From contig JASAMV010008082.1 in the NCBI GenBank assembly GCA_030248065.1, forward strand, positions 1-64,000: a stretch of DNA of 64,000 bases. The letters run 5' to 3'. Under the pieces are notes generated by a model. That model searched no databases. It saw nothing but the letters and a program-made list of their open reading frames with translations, and was not told the origin of the DNA. A program made the position numbers and the translations under genes. Shown here one piece after another: positions 23,529-36,335 of this stretch. This DNA comes from Rhynchonema sp. JSB1_4 (Eukaryota > Nematoda > Chromadorea > Monhysterida > Xyalidae). The number at the start of each line of letters is the position of its first letter. Positions within the stretch are counted from its first letter, which is position 1.

Positions 23529-24722
23529 AATGACGCCACAACCGGTCATAACAGTGTACACTCTTTATAGTGACAGACTTTGGGACACGTAGCTCCATTC
23601 ACTATAAAAAAATGCGCTACATGTATGTTTTACGGGAAAATTGTGAGGTCTGTGGACCGCAAACAGGCGCATAGTTGAGGGGTTCACTAAAAGTATTGCT
23701 GGCAAGCGTTATGACTGCACATAGTACCTTTTGCTGGACGAATTACTATGACTACGGTCTCTATATGTGCAAAAATGAGCCTAAATGTGCTGGTCTCATC
23801 ACTTGCTGGACACCACGAAGTCTGTATATGTTATCTGGACCTGTTGTTGTTCAATATTGGTTTTTAGATATTCCTTATCAATTCTGGGCTGTGCCTTTAT
23901 TTTGATGATTGTGCTTTTATTTATTTTTCATAAAATCTGTGCTTGGCTCATGAATCTGAATCAATAACTGTTGGTGTCAGGTATCGATGCATAAATGGTT
24001 TTTACACACTCGTCATTTCTTTACTTTTTTTGCTCGGGGGACGGTCGTGTACAAAATACGGTTGCGGTTTGCGGCGGATTGGGCTTATGAGTCTCTACTC
24101 ACGTTTACTTAGCTTTTATTGGGGATACCTGTTGTTTCGATTCATAAATATTCATTCCTATTGCATTCAGTCGACATTTCCCTTATGATGCCAAACAATC
24201 TCATCAGCGTTGCAGATTTTGTAATTTAGAAGAGAGACTTGTTGGTGAAGAAAATAGCTTATCAAATTTGTTTTAAGTATGTTACTATGTGCATAAGTGT
24301 ACGCGCATCAGCTGATTAATGTGCCTACGATGTTATTAAACGCACCACCCCCGCTTCTCGCAGGCACTGACGAAGAAACGATTATTTGCATTCGCTGAAA
24401 TTGGGTTATCAATAATTTGCTGAGATTCACCTCGTGACCACTACCGTTTTTAGCATAAATGCTGGCAACAACAACGTTGCATGATCGGTCACTTTTAAGT
24501 TGAAATCACATGATGGTCTTGGGCCAGTGTTTTTTCAGAAACAATCTTTCGTTACACTGTAATCTTTGAAGCCTAACTGAACCGTGCCAAATGATTTCTT
24601 TTACTATTCTGAGGTTGATCTCCGGAGCCTTGATGCAGCATGAAATCCAGGAACCCACAGATATGTATAAATGCGACGTTTCACGTGAAGAAAATATGCG
24701 CACGGCACACGAAACCAAACTA
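23529..24722. other. Intergenic, no supported gene
   Basis: AT-rich sequence with only short, non-protein-like frames and no repeat shared elsewhere in the window that I noticed. Confidence 0.45.
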
Positions 24723-24723
24723 T

Positions 24724-25101
24724 ACAGGATGACCCAACAATTAAAGAAACCGTTTGTGGTTGGGCTGGATCTCGGCTTCGGTTTCAAACTAGCAGCCGTT
24801 ACGCACGTCGTTCGAAACGTTTGTTTATCTACTTTTAGATATAAAAACTTGGCTGCCCAATGTGTTGTCACGGATGAGGTGCGCGTCAACTACAGACTGT
24901 CGCATATGCGCTTTTTTGTGTGTAGATCGCATGATTTGAATCTTGCGTTTGTCATCTGGCAAAGTGACTCATGGGAACAGAACTCGAACACACAAGATGC
25001 ACGGCAAGTGTAGGTTTTGAATAAAGTGAGACACGTCACTCTCAGGGCCCAGATACAGCCTCATCAAAAAAGGTTTCCTTTAACTGTTGGGTCACCCTGT
25101 A
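24724..25101. mobile_element. Mariner/Tc1-like non-autonomous element
   Basis: Terminal inverted repeats of about 29 bp: TACAGGATGACCCAACAATT on the left, and the inverse AACTGTTGGGTCACCCTGTA on the right, with TA at the outer edges. TA target duplication and ends of this kind are typical of Tc1/mariner. At about 378 bp it cannot encode a transposase. An open frame spanning its left boundary is not considered a gene. Confidence 0.75.
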
Positions 25102-25603
25102 CATCATAGATGCTCGACGCTAAGAGGTGAAGTCATAGTGAGCGACACAACTGTTCAGCTGACAGAGATGTAACACAACGAATAATATGAGAACCTGCAA
25201 ACGAATCAGGATAAACGACCATCTGTACACATTTCCTAAAATAACGCGACTCATTCCCAAGTTGGCTTCTTCGTGTTTTCCGAATTCGGATACTTTCTGT
25301 AAAGAACGCGCTCAATAGAGCGAGCAAACGCTTATACAGCGCATTTTTATCTGTCCTCAGTGCAACTTTTTGGTCTTGGCACCACGACGCAATATGATGC
25401 GGAGGTTAGAAAGCGTCGGTTGACCCTCAACCCAGAGGCGACCTTCAGTGGCGTGCACAGCTTTGAGTCTGGTATGGCGCACTATTCCCAAAAAAGCCTG
25501 TCTTTGCCGCTAAATGTTTCCCAAATTTTTAAAAAAATTTTGAAGTTTTTGCCCCCTCCTGTAAACGCTCTCGAACAGTATACGTATAAAGTCATACTAC
25601 GTC

Positions 25604-25775
25604 AAAAATAGCCCGATTTCGGAGGTGGTGTGCTCACAAAACGAATAGAAAGAGAAAATACTCGTGCACCGCTTTGTATTCTACAACGTGTAACATTTCC
25701 CAAGTCAGCAGCCACGTATGAATGTTTCAATAAACTGCCACCTCCAAAATCGGGCTCGTGTTGGCGTAGTGTTAC
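25604..25775. mobile_element. MITE with CCGATTTCGGAGGTGG ends, uninterrupted copy
   Basis: Left end CCCGATTTCGGAGGTGGTGT, right end AAAATCGGGCTCGTGTTGGC. It matches the copy at 18218-18552 but lacks the Helitron, and so gives the empty site CACGTATGAA/TGTTTCA. Confidence 0.8.
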
Positions 25776-28038
25776 CGTAGCTCTTCATATGTCTCAATGG
25801 TAAATTATTTTAGCGATCAACAATTCCGGATAGCCGATTAGAACAGTGATACAGCGGGTAGACCGTATATCGTCATTATTTATATTTCCTTATTATCTGA
25901 TGATCGGCAGTGTGGTTTAAGAATAGTGCGATAAGGAGACCATCAGCTTGTGATTCACGTCAGAATATATTTTATCGCGATTGCAGAAAAAGGCTGGATT
26001 ATAGCTGAAAAATCGGCTTTATTGGTCTGTGGCTTTCGCATTATTATTCACAAAAAAATGAGGAATGCATCAGATGTTCAAGCGTTTTTGTCGGCGAAAT
26101 ACGGTATGCGCATTTCCCTCTGTCATGTTGCACTAATACCGTAATACTATATTTAACATACCGTTAGGACGAACACGGAAAGTACAAAATAATAGCCATA
26201 CAAAATAATTTCATTTACATACTTCCGTGCCACGGAAATACATAGCTCCCGAACACGGAAATATTTCCGGCTTGCGTGTTTCGTGATCATTTTCTGATAA
26301 TCACGGAGCACGGAAAGATTTTTGTGTCTGATGTTATTGCTGCTCACGTCAGTGCGCGAATCTTGACGTCAGCACGCTTGGTTTTGTCATCATCACATTC
26401 GAAAAACCCCGTTTGCATGTTTGAATTACTTCCGTGTTGCGTGGCACGCAAATAGTTCCGTGCTCCGTGATTCTTAAGATAAAATCCCGAAAAATATTTC
26501 CGTGTTCTGGTTTCCGCGTTCAATCTACCTAAGTCCGCCCTTAATTACTGTTTGGCCTGTTCTCTGCTCGGTCCAACACCCCATTCGGTGGAGCAAATAC
26601 AGTATACCAGCCGGAGTATCAGTATCAGTACAACATGAGTACAGTATCACACTGACCCAACCCTCCATCCCTGAAATGGGTTGGCAAAATGGGGGGCGCA
26701 GCCTCACAACTGCGCCGTCAGGGTTATTGTGCGAGGATTCAGTCCCGGGGGCACGCGTTCGGGCCCGGCCTTTCACGCCCGGCCGATTCAGGCCCGGCTG
26801 GGGCCTAAGTCTGAGCCTATAAATGGGTCAAACATGCTGGGCCTGAATTGGTCCAAACATGCATGAAAAACCGGGCCTGAAAAGGTCGGGCCTGAAAAGT
26901 CGCGGAATAAGTCAAGGTATACACTGTCAAATTGGGTGTCATACCCAGTTAGTGGCGCGTTGCACAGAACATTTACCTGTGATGGTGCCTAAATTTCTAC
27001 GAATTTAGAAGGCATATTTGAGCATACATCAGTATTTTGCTATCGTCAGAATTGTGTGGCACAGTAATACTGTGATGTTCAATGGCAGGTTTCAGATACC
27101 TTGCCCTGGCCAGCCCCCTGGCCAGAGGAACCGAGTGTTTCGACAACATGGCCAAAGGGAAGGCCGATCTGCCCGACGGGCGAGACGGGCGAGAAGGGGC
27201 GAATTACGGGCGAATTACGGGCGCACGTAAAGTATAGCATCGCCCGTATTACAACGTTGCTTTCAACTTGTAACGGATGCAACATGAGACACATCGCCCC
27301 TAATCTCAGTTTAGGGTAGGGTGGCCCAAGAGTTTGCACACTGCGCGACCGTTATACAGTGTGGGTCTTATTTCACCGATGTGTATGATGCATACGGATA
27401 CACAACAAAGTACAATCAGCTCTCGAGCCCCGCCACCCCCCCCAAAAAAAAAAAATACAATCAGCTTCCTGTTAATGTGTTCATTCATTGTGATAAACTT
27501 GTGTTCATACTATAGTTATGCGGATATTCATACAGACTTGACCCGAAACATACAAATGAAAGGATCGTGCACCATTTGATTATTCACAAGTTTGCAGCGA
27601 AAGCACAAAAATTGAGCGACAAAGGAAAAGTCGGGAAGAAGAACAGCAAAAAAACGTAACGGACCAGCCACAAATTATGTTTTCACTTTAGTGCAGCCTG
27701 TATTACATTGAAATGAAAAGACCGCGCACAATTTAATCATTCATAAAAACACCGAGATGGACCACAAATTTCTGCGACAAAGAAAACGTCAGCCTGAAAA
27801 AAGAACCGTAGCAAAGAACAAACTGTGGAGTTCATTTAAATCTCTGTGTTATGTACATACAAATTAATGATGGCGCACAATTTGATAATTGGTGAGATCA
27901 GCGACAAGGGACAAAAAATTGAGCGACAAACAAAAAGTCACGATGAAAAATACAGCGAAAAGACGCGTAAAAAACAGAAAACACACAAATTATCGTTATC
28001 AATTATTAATCTCATCATATCATAATCATACATACCTT
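25776..28038. other. Intergenic, repeat-bearing
   Basis: Between about 26160 and 26520 is a degenerate inverted repeat built from CGGAACACGGAAATA-like words (for example CACGGAGCACGGAAAG and TTCCGTGCTCCGTGATT). Near 27100-27240 is a GC-rich block (GACGGGCGAGACGGGCGAGA) whose inverse recurs at about 28915-28990. From 27560 to 27975 there are three degenerate units of about 140 bp sharing GATCGTGCACCATTTGAT-like and ATTGAGCGACAAAGGAAAAG-like words. They lie just 3' of the minus-strand gene ending at 28039. Confidence 0.55.
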
Positions 28039-28475
28039 TTACGGTGACTTGGACGGGTCGTAGTCTTCCGACGGCCTACCGTTGTGTTCCTCATCGATGC
28101 TCAGCGGTTCGACGTATTTGCGATAATCGCAGCCGAATATGTTGAACAGCTGCTGCAGCACTTTTCGTTTCTCGTTTGCGTTCGAGTTTCGGATGTACTC
28201 CGCGGTGGCGTCGTGCATGTGCACCCATTTGTATCTGTCGCCCTGCTCTCCGTCATCCAGCAGGTGTACGTACGGGTATCTAAATTCAATTCCCATTTAT
28301 TTTACGTCGACTTATCTTTTACTATGTGAAATCATCATATTCCGTACCTTTTGAACACACATTCGTTGTTGCAATGCACCAACTGCAGCGTGTGATGCCA
28401 TTCGCCGTTCTTGATCGTGCTTTCTTGTGTCACGAAGAACCATCGGTGTTCTCCTTTCTTCGGCGGCTTGTCCAT
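28039..28475 (-). CDS. Two-exon gene of unknown function, about 122 residues
   Basis: Exon 1 is 28475-28348 (ATG in context CAACATGG). Exon 2 is 28279-28039 (stop TAA). The intron is a 68-bp GT-AG intron at phase 2. The product starts MDKPPKKGEHRWFFVTQEST and is charged and soluble. It has three cysteines, aromatic-rich segments (WHHTLQLVHCNNECVFK, then YPYVHLLDDGEQGDRYKWVH), a helix-like KRKVLQQLFNIFGCDYRKYV and an acidic tail ending DYDPSKSP. There is no signal peptide or membrane segment. Composition and the clean splice junction support a real gene. I do not recognise the family. Upstream exons cannot be excluded. Confidence 0.7.
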
Positions 28476-31113
28476 GTTGCGCACTGTAGTATCGGTTTCA
28501 GCACACAACAGGCATTACGCTCCAGTGCCCTAATACATCCTGTAAAAGGCGTGTGAAATATTGAACCATTTTGGTCGTCCAGTTCAAATCCACAGAAGAA
28601 ATTCAACTGTTTGCAGCAAGAAAACCTGTCTGCTGCGCACATGACTCATACAACGGTGCGCTGCATGGGTCCCCAAGGACGAAGATTTCACAACTCGAAA
28701 TGCACAACAATTGATTTTGTCACGTTCACAGACCAACGTACAAAAATGTGTACCTCTAACGAACTGTTACGCTTTTGCATATGTAAATGCGCTAATGTGT
28801 ACTAACAAGTAATTGGGAGCCGTGAAACATCAGTTTTGCAACAACCGTTACCATTGCATCACAATTTGACGCCGCCTATCCTTAAGCGTGGTGCATTACT
28901 TATTGGACACATTTCTCGCCCCTTCGCCCCTAATTTTTTCGCCCCTTCTCGCCCGTCTCGCCCGTCGGGCAGATCGGCCAAGGGAACCGATGTTTACTAA
29001 GATGACTCACTGACACCTTTGGTGGCAATAAAGTACATACGACACAGCGGGCGCATAAACCAAGCCATACAATAATAAGATCTGTTGTGCGTCACCGAAA
29101 GCTAGTGTATATGGATTTATTATTCATTCTGTGCAGTGGTGCCCAGGTACTGTAACTTGCTGTCTGCGTGCATCTGGGCAAAAGATCCTGAAACCAAAAA
29201 TCTTCATGTTTGAAACTTCAGGCTTACACGTACTAGCTACAATATGATCCCATTTATATATTATGTATATATAGGCGCGAAAAATGGTGACCAGATATGA
29301 TTCCCCCGCCAATCGATATCCTTAGAAACATATGGAGAAAAATCGTCTGATGAGATGACCCACTCATTGACCCCTGATGGCAAGGCTTTGTTGGGTGGCC
29401 AACCATTTGCTAGCGCACTGATATGTATTTGGATATTTCGAAGAACATGTTGGCGGAATTTGCAGTATGATGCACCTATACTTAACGAAGAGCGCAAAAA
29501 ATATTGGTAACTAAAATCACTGTTTATAAAGTTTGGCAGTGGTGTGGGGACATGGGAATCAAACATGGTAATGTTGATAATCCACAGGACTGAAACGCTG
29601 AATGAGCCTTGTGGTGTTATCTTGCTGTGTTGTGGTCTGGCGTTTTTCGGTGTAATAAATTCACACATGAACTTTATCGTTTTTTTAATCTAATTTCGGC
29701 ATGACAATTTGATCACATATAGATCACCGCAAAATGGGTTCCCTGTGTGAGGGCATTGGAATTCCACCCAACCCCCGCACCCGCCCCCGACAAACACAAT
29801 GACGCGACACTTATGTATAGGTAAGATCAGGTGCAATCGACTGCAGTTACCATCTGCTGGTGTTCGACGGCTGTAAAAATATACACGCTTTGTGATGACG
29901 CATTTGCTTGATTATTATTATGATGTTTGCATCATTTGCTTCATTTACTTCCGCATCAACTTCGCATATTAAAAACAATGTCTCTATTTCTGCGGGCCAC
30001 AACCTGACGTAAAACGTCACGTATTCACAAAGTTCAGTTCATCCCCGTATACAAGACGCACGCCACGCGATACAATTCTCGACGACAGTTTTCATTACAC
30101 TACAGTATCTATATAATAGCTTATCAAAAAGGCCATGGCAATGATTACTTGGTCATGCTGTTGCTCTGTAGCTATGTAATTAATGCTGAGATCATCATGT
30201 CTGGTTGCTCATCTGAAATTCAACCGTGTGGGTTGGGGGTTGATGGGCTTGGAGATATAGGGTTGACGAAAAAAATATGACCATATTGGTCTTTTCCCTT
30301 TTCAAATAGCTATATATTTCAATCATTTTCAATATATGCATTTGCATACAGTATCATAGTTGCTCGTGGAAACCTTGCAAAATTACTCAAGAATGTCTTA
30401 AGCATTATTTTTTGAGAAAAATTATGGTTTGAAGAAAATTTTTGGTCCACCCGCTGAGTGTAAGCCACTCTGCTGATGAATTATGAACGATCAACACTAA
30501 AACGTCATTGCGATCGTCATTCAAGATTGGAGCACCCAAGATCCCGTTATTTCTTTCAAACTGACTAACTATGCCGCTGTTCATATTTTTGGACACCTCG
30601 CCGTGATGCTATCTTTGTATGTCTCAAGCAATGCAGTGATTCATTTTCGGAGAAGCTCAACTAATAATAATAAGTGCCGAAGATTAAGCTCTTTGTGGGC
30701 GTTTCTGGGTATTTTTGGACATGCGTCTGTTTTGAGCTTGTGAAAGAAAAAGTTTTCCCAACACAAGCCCCCGCTGGGGGTGGGGGTCTTGTTCGACAAA
30801 CTTCCAAATAAGCCCCAGTGGGGGTTTATTCGGGTGGGGGGCTTAATCGAGCTCCTCCGGCGCTAAAACTAGTCAGCTCGCAGTTTATACACAGGTGCAT
30901 AAATATAGTAACATTTTAGTTCACGAGAACTTTAGAATCTTCCCGAACAGTAGCAACTTTCTTACTGGACGGAGCATGCACTATTTTCGTTCACCATTGG
31001 CGGCATTACTCATCTTCATCACATCGGTTGACTGAACATTGTGAAAACGAGGCGCTTGGCGCATAATGTAATTAATTAGCTCGCTTTTGTTTGTTATGTT
31101 GGCAACAGAGTCC
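28476..31113. other. Intergenic, no supported gene
   Basis: Near 28915-28990 is the inverted copy of the GACGGGCGAGACGGGC block seen at 27120-27200. Near 30765-30865 is a relic of the GTACCAGGGAATGCC MITE. The minus-strand open frame at 29261-29668 lacks splice or family support. Nothing else was recognised. Confidence 0.45.
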
Positions 31114-31344
31114 ATGGGTGATATTTTCGAAACGGTGTAAAGGTCAGTGGGGTGTAAAGGTCGGTGGAAAGCTCGGTCGACAGCTCAGTGTGATCGACCT
31201 CGGTGTAAACTTGAAACATTCCACGTTAATAACAGGCAATGTTTCACGTTTACACCGAGCTACGCCGACCGAGCTTTCGACCGAACTTTACACCGAAATT
31301 TACGCCCAACTGACCTTTACACCGTTTCGAAAATTCCACCCCAT
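31114..31344. mobile_element. Foldback MITE family FB1, copy 2
   Basis: Ends ATGGGTGATATTTTCGAAAC and TTTCGAAAATTCCACCCCAT with arms of GTGTAAAGGTCGGTGG-like words, as in the copies at 4278 and 38346. It lies about 365 bp upstream of the small secreted gene at 31709. Confidence 0.88.
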
Positions 31345-31708
31345 GTCTGATTGGCAGGCGTTAGCAGTGAACGAAAGCTAAGTGCTTTTCGCGCGAACTT
31401 TCTTATTCGCGCCTTGATTATTGTAATATACGCTGGTTTAAGAAATGCTCAGTTTTCATGATAGTCCATTACGAACATACATGATTATCCGTTAAGATAC
31501 TGCAGAAATTAAGCACTATCTTCACATCATTCATTAACACAATATTCGTGCATTTTGCAGATTCTAAAGAGCGCACTTTTATTGCAACGAGCCGGTCCAA
31601 CGGCTAAACTTGTACACAAGCAGATCGCAAAAGAAGTTGGTTTTTTATGCTTGGATATTTTCTGATGTTTCACACAACACCTTTTAAAAACGCAAACAAC
31701 TCTTTCAG

Positions 31709-32309
31709 TGACCAACGCAAGCACACTGTTCCTTCTGAGTTTGGTCCTGTGGTGTGTGGCAGTGCACAGTCTGCCGATGGCCACCAACATTGCAGAACTG
31801 CCGTGGCTCAAACGTCGCGTGCCGGTTCACAACAGTGAGGTGGGGCACTTGAAATATTGTAGAACCGTTTCTTTGGGCTTAGGTTTGACTTTGATTTGCA
31901 TCAAAATCTTCTTTCCACAAACCTGTGACACCAGCAATAATAACTAACCATGCGCCTGTCCAGGCACAACGCGCGCACGTGTTATGCAGCCAGTGCACTG
32001 TGCATCACTACTGGCTGGCTGCTGTTTCAAGTAGCCTGAAACACGAACGAAAACATTTCCATGTCAAGTCAAATCCGACTCCGACACTTGGATCCTAGCA
32101 AAGTGTAATAACAAAAACAAAAGGCGATTTTTCTCCGATAAAATGCACTAATAATGTTTCAGGACCTCCTCCTTGCTAACCCCGCCCTCTTCAGCGAGTG
32201 CACGCGGGAAGTTCTCAGCAAGAAATCCGCTGGAGGCGGCAAGATGAAGATGGAAGAGTACTTGAAATGTATGAAGAACATGGGCTGGTTGCGATATGGC
32301 AGGAAATAG
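31709..32309 (+). CDS. Candidate amidated neuropeptide-like precursor ending GWLRYGRK
   Basis: Exon 31709-31839 encodes a signal peptide core (TLFLLSLVLWCVAVHS), then LPMATNIAELPWLKRR with a tribasic site. It joins at phase 0 to exon 32163-32309. The last exon contains ECTREVLSKKSAGGG, a lysine/methionine-rich helix, EEYLKCMKNMGWLRYGRK and stop. Gly followed by Arg-Lys at the very end is the classic amidation and dibasic-cleavage signature, predicting a C-terminal LRY-amide. Two cysteines could form a loop. The exon begins with TG, so the initiating A would come from an upstream exon, giving a start codon split by an intron; that exon was not located. The acceptor is AATGTTTCAG. The residues around the second Cys (KCMKNMGWLRY) resemble the end of the gene at 23253 (HCVRKIGWMRWR). 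Confidence 0.7.
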
Positions 32310-32854
32310 ATTCGCGCTCCTCCGCTTGTGATTTGAGAAGAGAAAGAGCAGATACATATCGTGCGGCAGTCGCTCAAAACCATTTTTTCACTTTCCCGGT
32401 TGTTTTCTCTCACTCACTTTTCTCCTGCACTAACCACCACCGCCGTATCTCGCTTGTTTGGGTTTCATTCTGCAATATAAAGAGCTTTTTTGGCTTTTTT
32501 CCTGTTCTGCCACTTTTGACAACTTCTGCATTTTCTAACCAAAGCATCCGATCACCCGTTCACTTTATATTATTCTCGTGTGCATGCAACATTTGACCAC
32601 GGGGTGTGTGCCACGTTGTGCACACACACAGCGGTGTTTCTTGAAGCATCTAGACACATAACTGCTCCAGGCTTGCGTATGTGTGGATGGAGCTGGATCT
32701 GCACCTGGATCTCTGGACTATGCAGAATAAATCGTTGCTCCAGATCCAATCCAGGTCTATCTATACGCCCCCTAAGCCAGCGGCATATAAAATCACAATG
32801 CTGCCCACTGGCTTCACAGAAATACTATCTATTAATCACCTCTGTGCTTGCAAT
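32310..32854. other. Downstream of the LRYG gene, nothing recognised
   Basis: A T-rich stretch at 32375-32530, then mixed sequence. There is no exon or shared repeat until the hAT-like element at 32855. Confidence 0.4.
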
Positions 32855-33353
32855 CAGGGTTGGGCAAAAAACGTTTTTTTTCCAAAAAATCGTTTTTAAA
32901 ACGTTTTAAAAAACGTTTTTTTTAAACGCTCAGATGACCAAAATATGCCCAAAAAAATTGTATAACGCTCATGTTGGGAAGAAAACGTGGTTAAATGAAG
33001 TAATTCTATGTATTCTGAGCCAAAATAAACGGGTTTCAACCCTTTTCTAGCGAGTTGTTAAGATCCCATATCAGACCCGCATCATGGGACCAGCTTTGGC
33101 CGGGGTCATCATTGAAAGTCAAACTCCGTGTATCGACGTATCTCGACAAAGTAAAAATTGGTCGAAATTTTTTGCAAAAAAATGGACAAAAAAGATCAGG
33201 GTACTTTTCCTTGAAGATCAGGGTACTTTCCATGAAAAATCAGGGAAAATCAAGGAAATTTAGGATTTAAAAATAACGAAAAATGACCCAGACGTTTTTT
33301 TAAAAACGTCGTTTTTTTAAGAAAAAACGCCGTCGTTTTTTTGCCCAACCCTG
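32855..33353 (-). mobile_element. Non-autonomous hAT-like element, copy B (inverted)
   Basis: Ends CAGGGTTGGGCAAAAAACG and TTTTTTTGCCCAACCCTG, flanked by a perfect 8-bp duplication CTTGCAAT (32847-32854 and 33354-33361). The interior is the inverse of copies A and C, including TCCCATATCAGACCCGCATC. There is no transposase frame. Confidence 0.92.
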
Positions 33354-33361
33354 CTTGCAAT

Positions 33362-34653
33362 TATGTCATATACATACCTTTCTTTCTGTCTCATATGATT
33401 CAAACTTTAGGATTTGACGCGTTCAGTAGAATATGGGAGACCCATAAATATATATTAGTTGTGACATATGTTAACGTTTATCGAGTCATGCTTGTTGATG
33501 GATCTAGTGGAAGAATCGTCACTTTGTGCTATCAAAGGATAACGGCTATCTATCATCAGAGATAATTGACTTACCACAATCATACATTTTCTAGAGCAAT
33601 AAACTCGCTACATGCGCGGTGTAGGTATGTACTGTGTACTGTATGCAGGGCGGAGCATAAAATTTACTTGTGATATGTGAAACTGGATACATTGCAAATA
33701 ATATGACTTTCATCAGATCATACGATATAAGTTCAGTTGGATCGTAAAATTGCGACACCATACGGTACGTGTGCCTTCGGTTTCGGCCACTTGCTGTAGA
33801 TCGCAGAAAGCCGCCATCGAATCGTTGTTTTTTCGATTCAATACCGCCCTATGTAAGTCATCTGTGAATCAGCGCTCGGCAAAAAAGGCTTCCGAAAAAA
33901 AAATTAAAGAGATTTTTTTAAATTTCGGGGGGACAAAATGCTCTTAAAAACTATAAAAATGGCCGTTTTGGGGTTATTTTTTGTCATTTTTCTCTCAAGG
34001 GTCGAAAAGTTGCAGGTTTTCGCGTTTTTTTGGCAAATTTGGTCAAATTTCCCCGAATCTGAGACTTTTTTGAAAAATTCTTTCCAACCCTGCTGTGAAT
34101 CCAAAGCATGCAAATGTCACCATGCGTTTCAATAAAGAGTTGACAAAAATCCGGATTTACCGTTGAGCAATGCATCCGTGTTAGCTCCAGAGATGCAACC
34201 ACACGCAATTTTGCCAACTGTTAAACAAACATTTGTTTTGTACCCAATACTTCCTGGAACTTTTTGCTTTTTCTTGAATATTTAAGGCACAGTTCACTTT
34301 GTCCCAATGAAGATCCTGTGATGACGATGTGAATATAGCTTGTTTTGTGGTATCACCCGCATAAGCTGTCATGCAACAAAGGGTGTTTGATTCAGGTATG
34401 GGGCTTTACATAAATCACTGGACGGATTTTAACTTTTTAGCTTTGCTTAAACCAATTATGTCATAATTTTACATTTAGTTTTGGTTCATTTTGGCATGGT
34501 CAAGACGTTGAGCAGAGTATTAGTACTTCGGTGCGCTACTATTTCGTTTGACAGAGTAAAAATGGAGTCAGGTATCATACCAAAATCCTGGCCACAACAC
34601 AACTACTATGGTAAGTTTCTAATTTCGTTGCGTCATGCATTCTTACAGACGCA
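33362..34653. other. Intergenic, no supported gene
   Basis: AT-rich, with only short frames. T- and A-rich patches around 33890-34080 suggest an old repeat, but no boundaries are visible. Confidence 0.4.
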
Positions 34654-34832
34654 GGGAAACTCCCGTTCGAAGTCGAAGCAGGCAATAAGCTCAACACACA
34701 GTCAACAAGCCACGCAGCTGGCTTCGTGTGCGTTTCGAATGTTTCAGTCACACAAGCTGTGTGTGTGTCAGCTGCGTGCGTTGTTGACTGCGTGTTGAGC
34801 TTGTTCCCTGCTTCGACTTCCAACGGGAGTAT
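34654..34832. mobile_element. Foldback MITE
   Basis: Ends GGGAAACTCCCGTTCGAAGT and GACTTCCAACGGGAGT are inverse. The arms continue with GCAGGCAATAAGCTCAACAC and CACACAGTCAACAAGCC-type words mirrored on the right. It is a near-complete hairpin with no coding capacity. Confidence 0.85.
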
Positions 34833-35029
34833 TACCGATTGGAATATCGACGTTTTGACTTGTTTTTCCAGTGTTGTTCTACGTTTAGGTTAAAATAGCT
34901 AGAATCACATTCAAAAATATTCGAACGAAGTTGAAATGCTGATTTAAAAGCGCCACAATAACCAGAGTGAAAACACCAAATTTTCCACAAAGTCCCAGAG
35001 AGCTGCAAGTGGAAACGTTTCCGCTTAAA

Positions 35030-36335
35030 GGGGAAATTGCACATTCCAAATCGCCGTTTAATCTTTACAAGTGTTTAGACAGCAATGTGGGCGTCATAAA
35101 AGTCAATTCACTTGGTACAAAGTCTCAAACGTGTATTGGTCGCACAATGACTATAAGAATTCATGAAATCAATCCTGATTTTCACGTTCAGTCACTCTTA
35201 AGCACTGTGCTATTTGTGATTCTCACAAAACATTTTCAGCTAAAAATAATCTAGCAGATCAACCACGTTGCCGCAGGTCTAAAACATTCTGTTTACAACA
35301 TGCTTTGTGTGCGATCACGCAACGCAACGCCATTGCCCCGTCACTTTCCCTCTTTACGATTCAGGAAAAAAATTTGACCAATTCTTATAAAGTCATTGTG
35401 CAACCAATACCCAGGAGAAGCAATTTAAAAGGAACCGTCGGGCAGAAAATTAGGGCGCGGACCGGCCGAATTTATACCTGCGCATTCAGGCAACGTGTCT
35501 GACTAAAGAGCTGTCAAGGCGACAGAATGTTTCGCATAATCTCTGAAACTCACTAACTATAGAGTTCCCTTTTCTTTATATTATTTCGAAGTTCAACGAA
35601 TTGTTCATGCGTGGCTGCTAAATGTTTCATGCTCTGTTTGTTACGCTGGAACAATATTCGTTTAAATTCGAAATGTAAAGAAAAGCGAAATTCTACAGTT
35701 AGAATTCTACAGCGCCCTTAGTCGTAGTGGAAAATGGAATTGGGAATACAAATACAAAAATAATCTATGTCCAAGTTTTCCATTTCCATTTTCCAATATG
35801 ACTAAGGGCATACTGGAAAATGGAAAATGGAAATGAAATAACACATTTCCTGCAGCAGCCATGTTTTGACATGTGACAAAAACATTTTCTGTTCGACTCA
35901 ATTCTCGGCAGCTGATTGGTCAGATTTCACACAGAAAATGTTTTGGTTCATTTCCATTTTCCATTTTCCAGTATGCCCTTAGTCATAATGAAAAATGGAA
36001 AACTTGGACAGAACACAGAATATTTTTTGCATTTCCATTTCCATTTTCCGCTATGACTAAGGGCGCCCTAAGTAAAGTTTCAAAAATCTTGCGAAGCATT
36101 CTGCCGCCTTGAGAGCTTTTTCATCAGGCAGTATGCCTGAATGCGCAAATATAAATTCGGCCGGTCCACGCCGTATTTTGTTCCCAACGATTATTGTCTT
36201 AAACTGCATCTCCTGGGCGCATGTTTGAGAGTTTGTACCAAGTGATTTGACCTTTATGATGCCCACATTGCTGTCTAAGCACTTGTAAAACTTAAAATCC
36301 GATTGGGTATGTGCAATTTCCCTTTTAAAGTTTTT
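35030..36335. repeat. Large inverted repeat with nested TGGAAAATGGAAA element
   Basis: The left arm (about 35040-35520) contains ACAAGTGTTTAGACAGCAAT and CGGCCGAATTTATACCTGCG. The right arm (about 36090-36330) contains their inverses, ATTGCTGTCTAAGCACTTGT and AAATATAAATTCGGCCGG. Between them, 35705-36066 is itself an inverted repeat: GCCCTTAGTCGTAGTGGAAA at the left, and CCGCTATGACTAAGGGCGCC at the right. That in turn encloses a smaller hairpin (TAAGGGCATACTGGAAAATG and its inverse). Part of the left arm recurs at about 38760-39560. Confidence 0.7.

Noticed and set aside
24591..25013. 140-codon plus-strand frame
   Set aside because: It crosses the left boundary of the mariner-like element, so it mixes unrelated sequences and has no recognisable domain.
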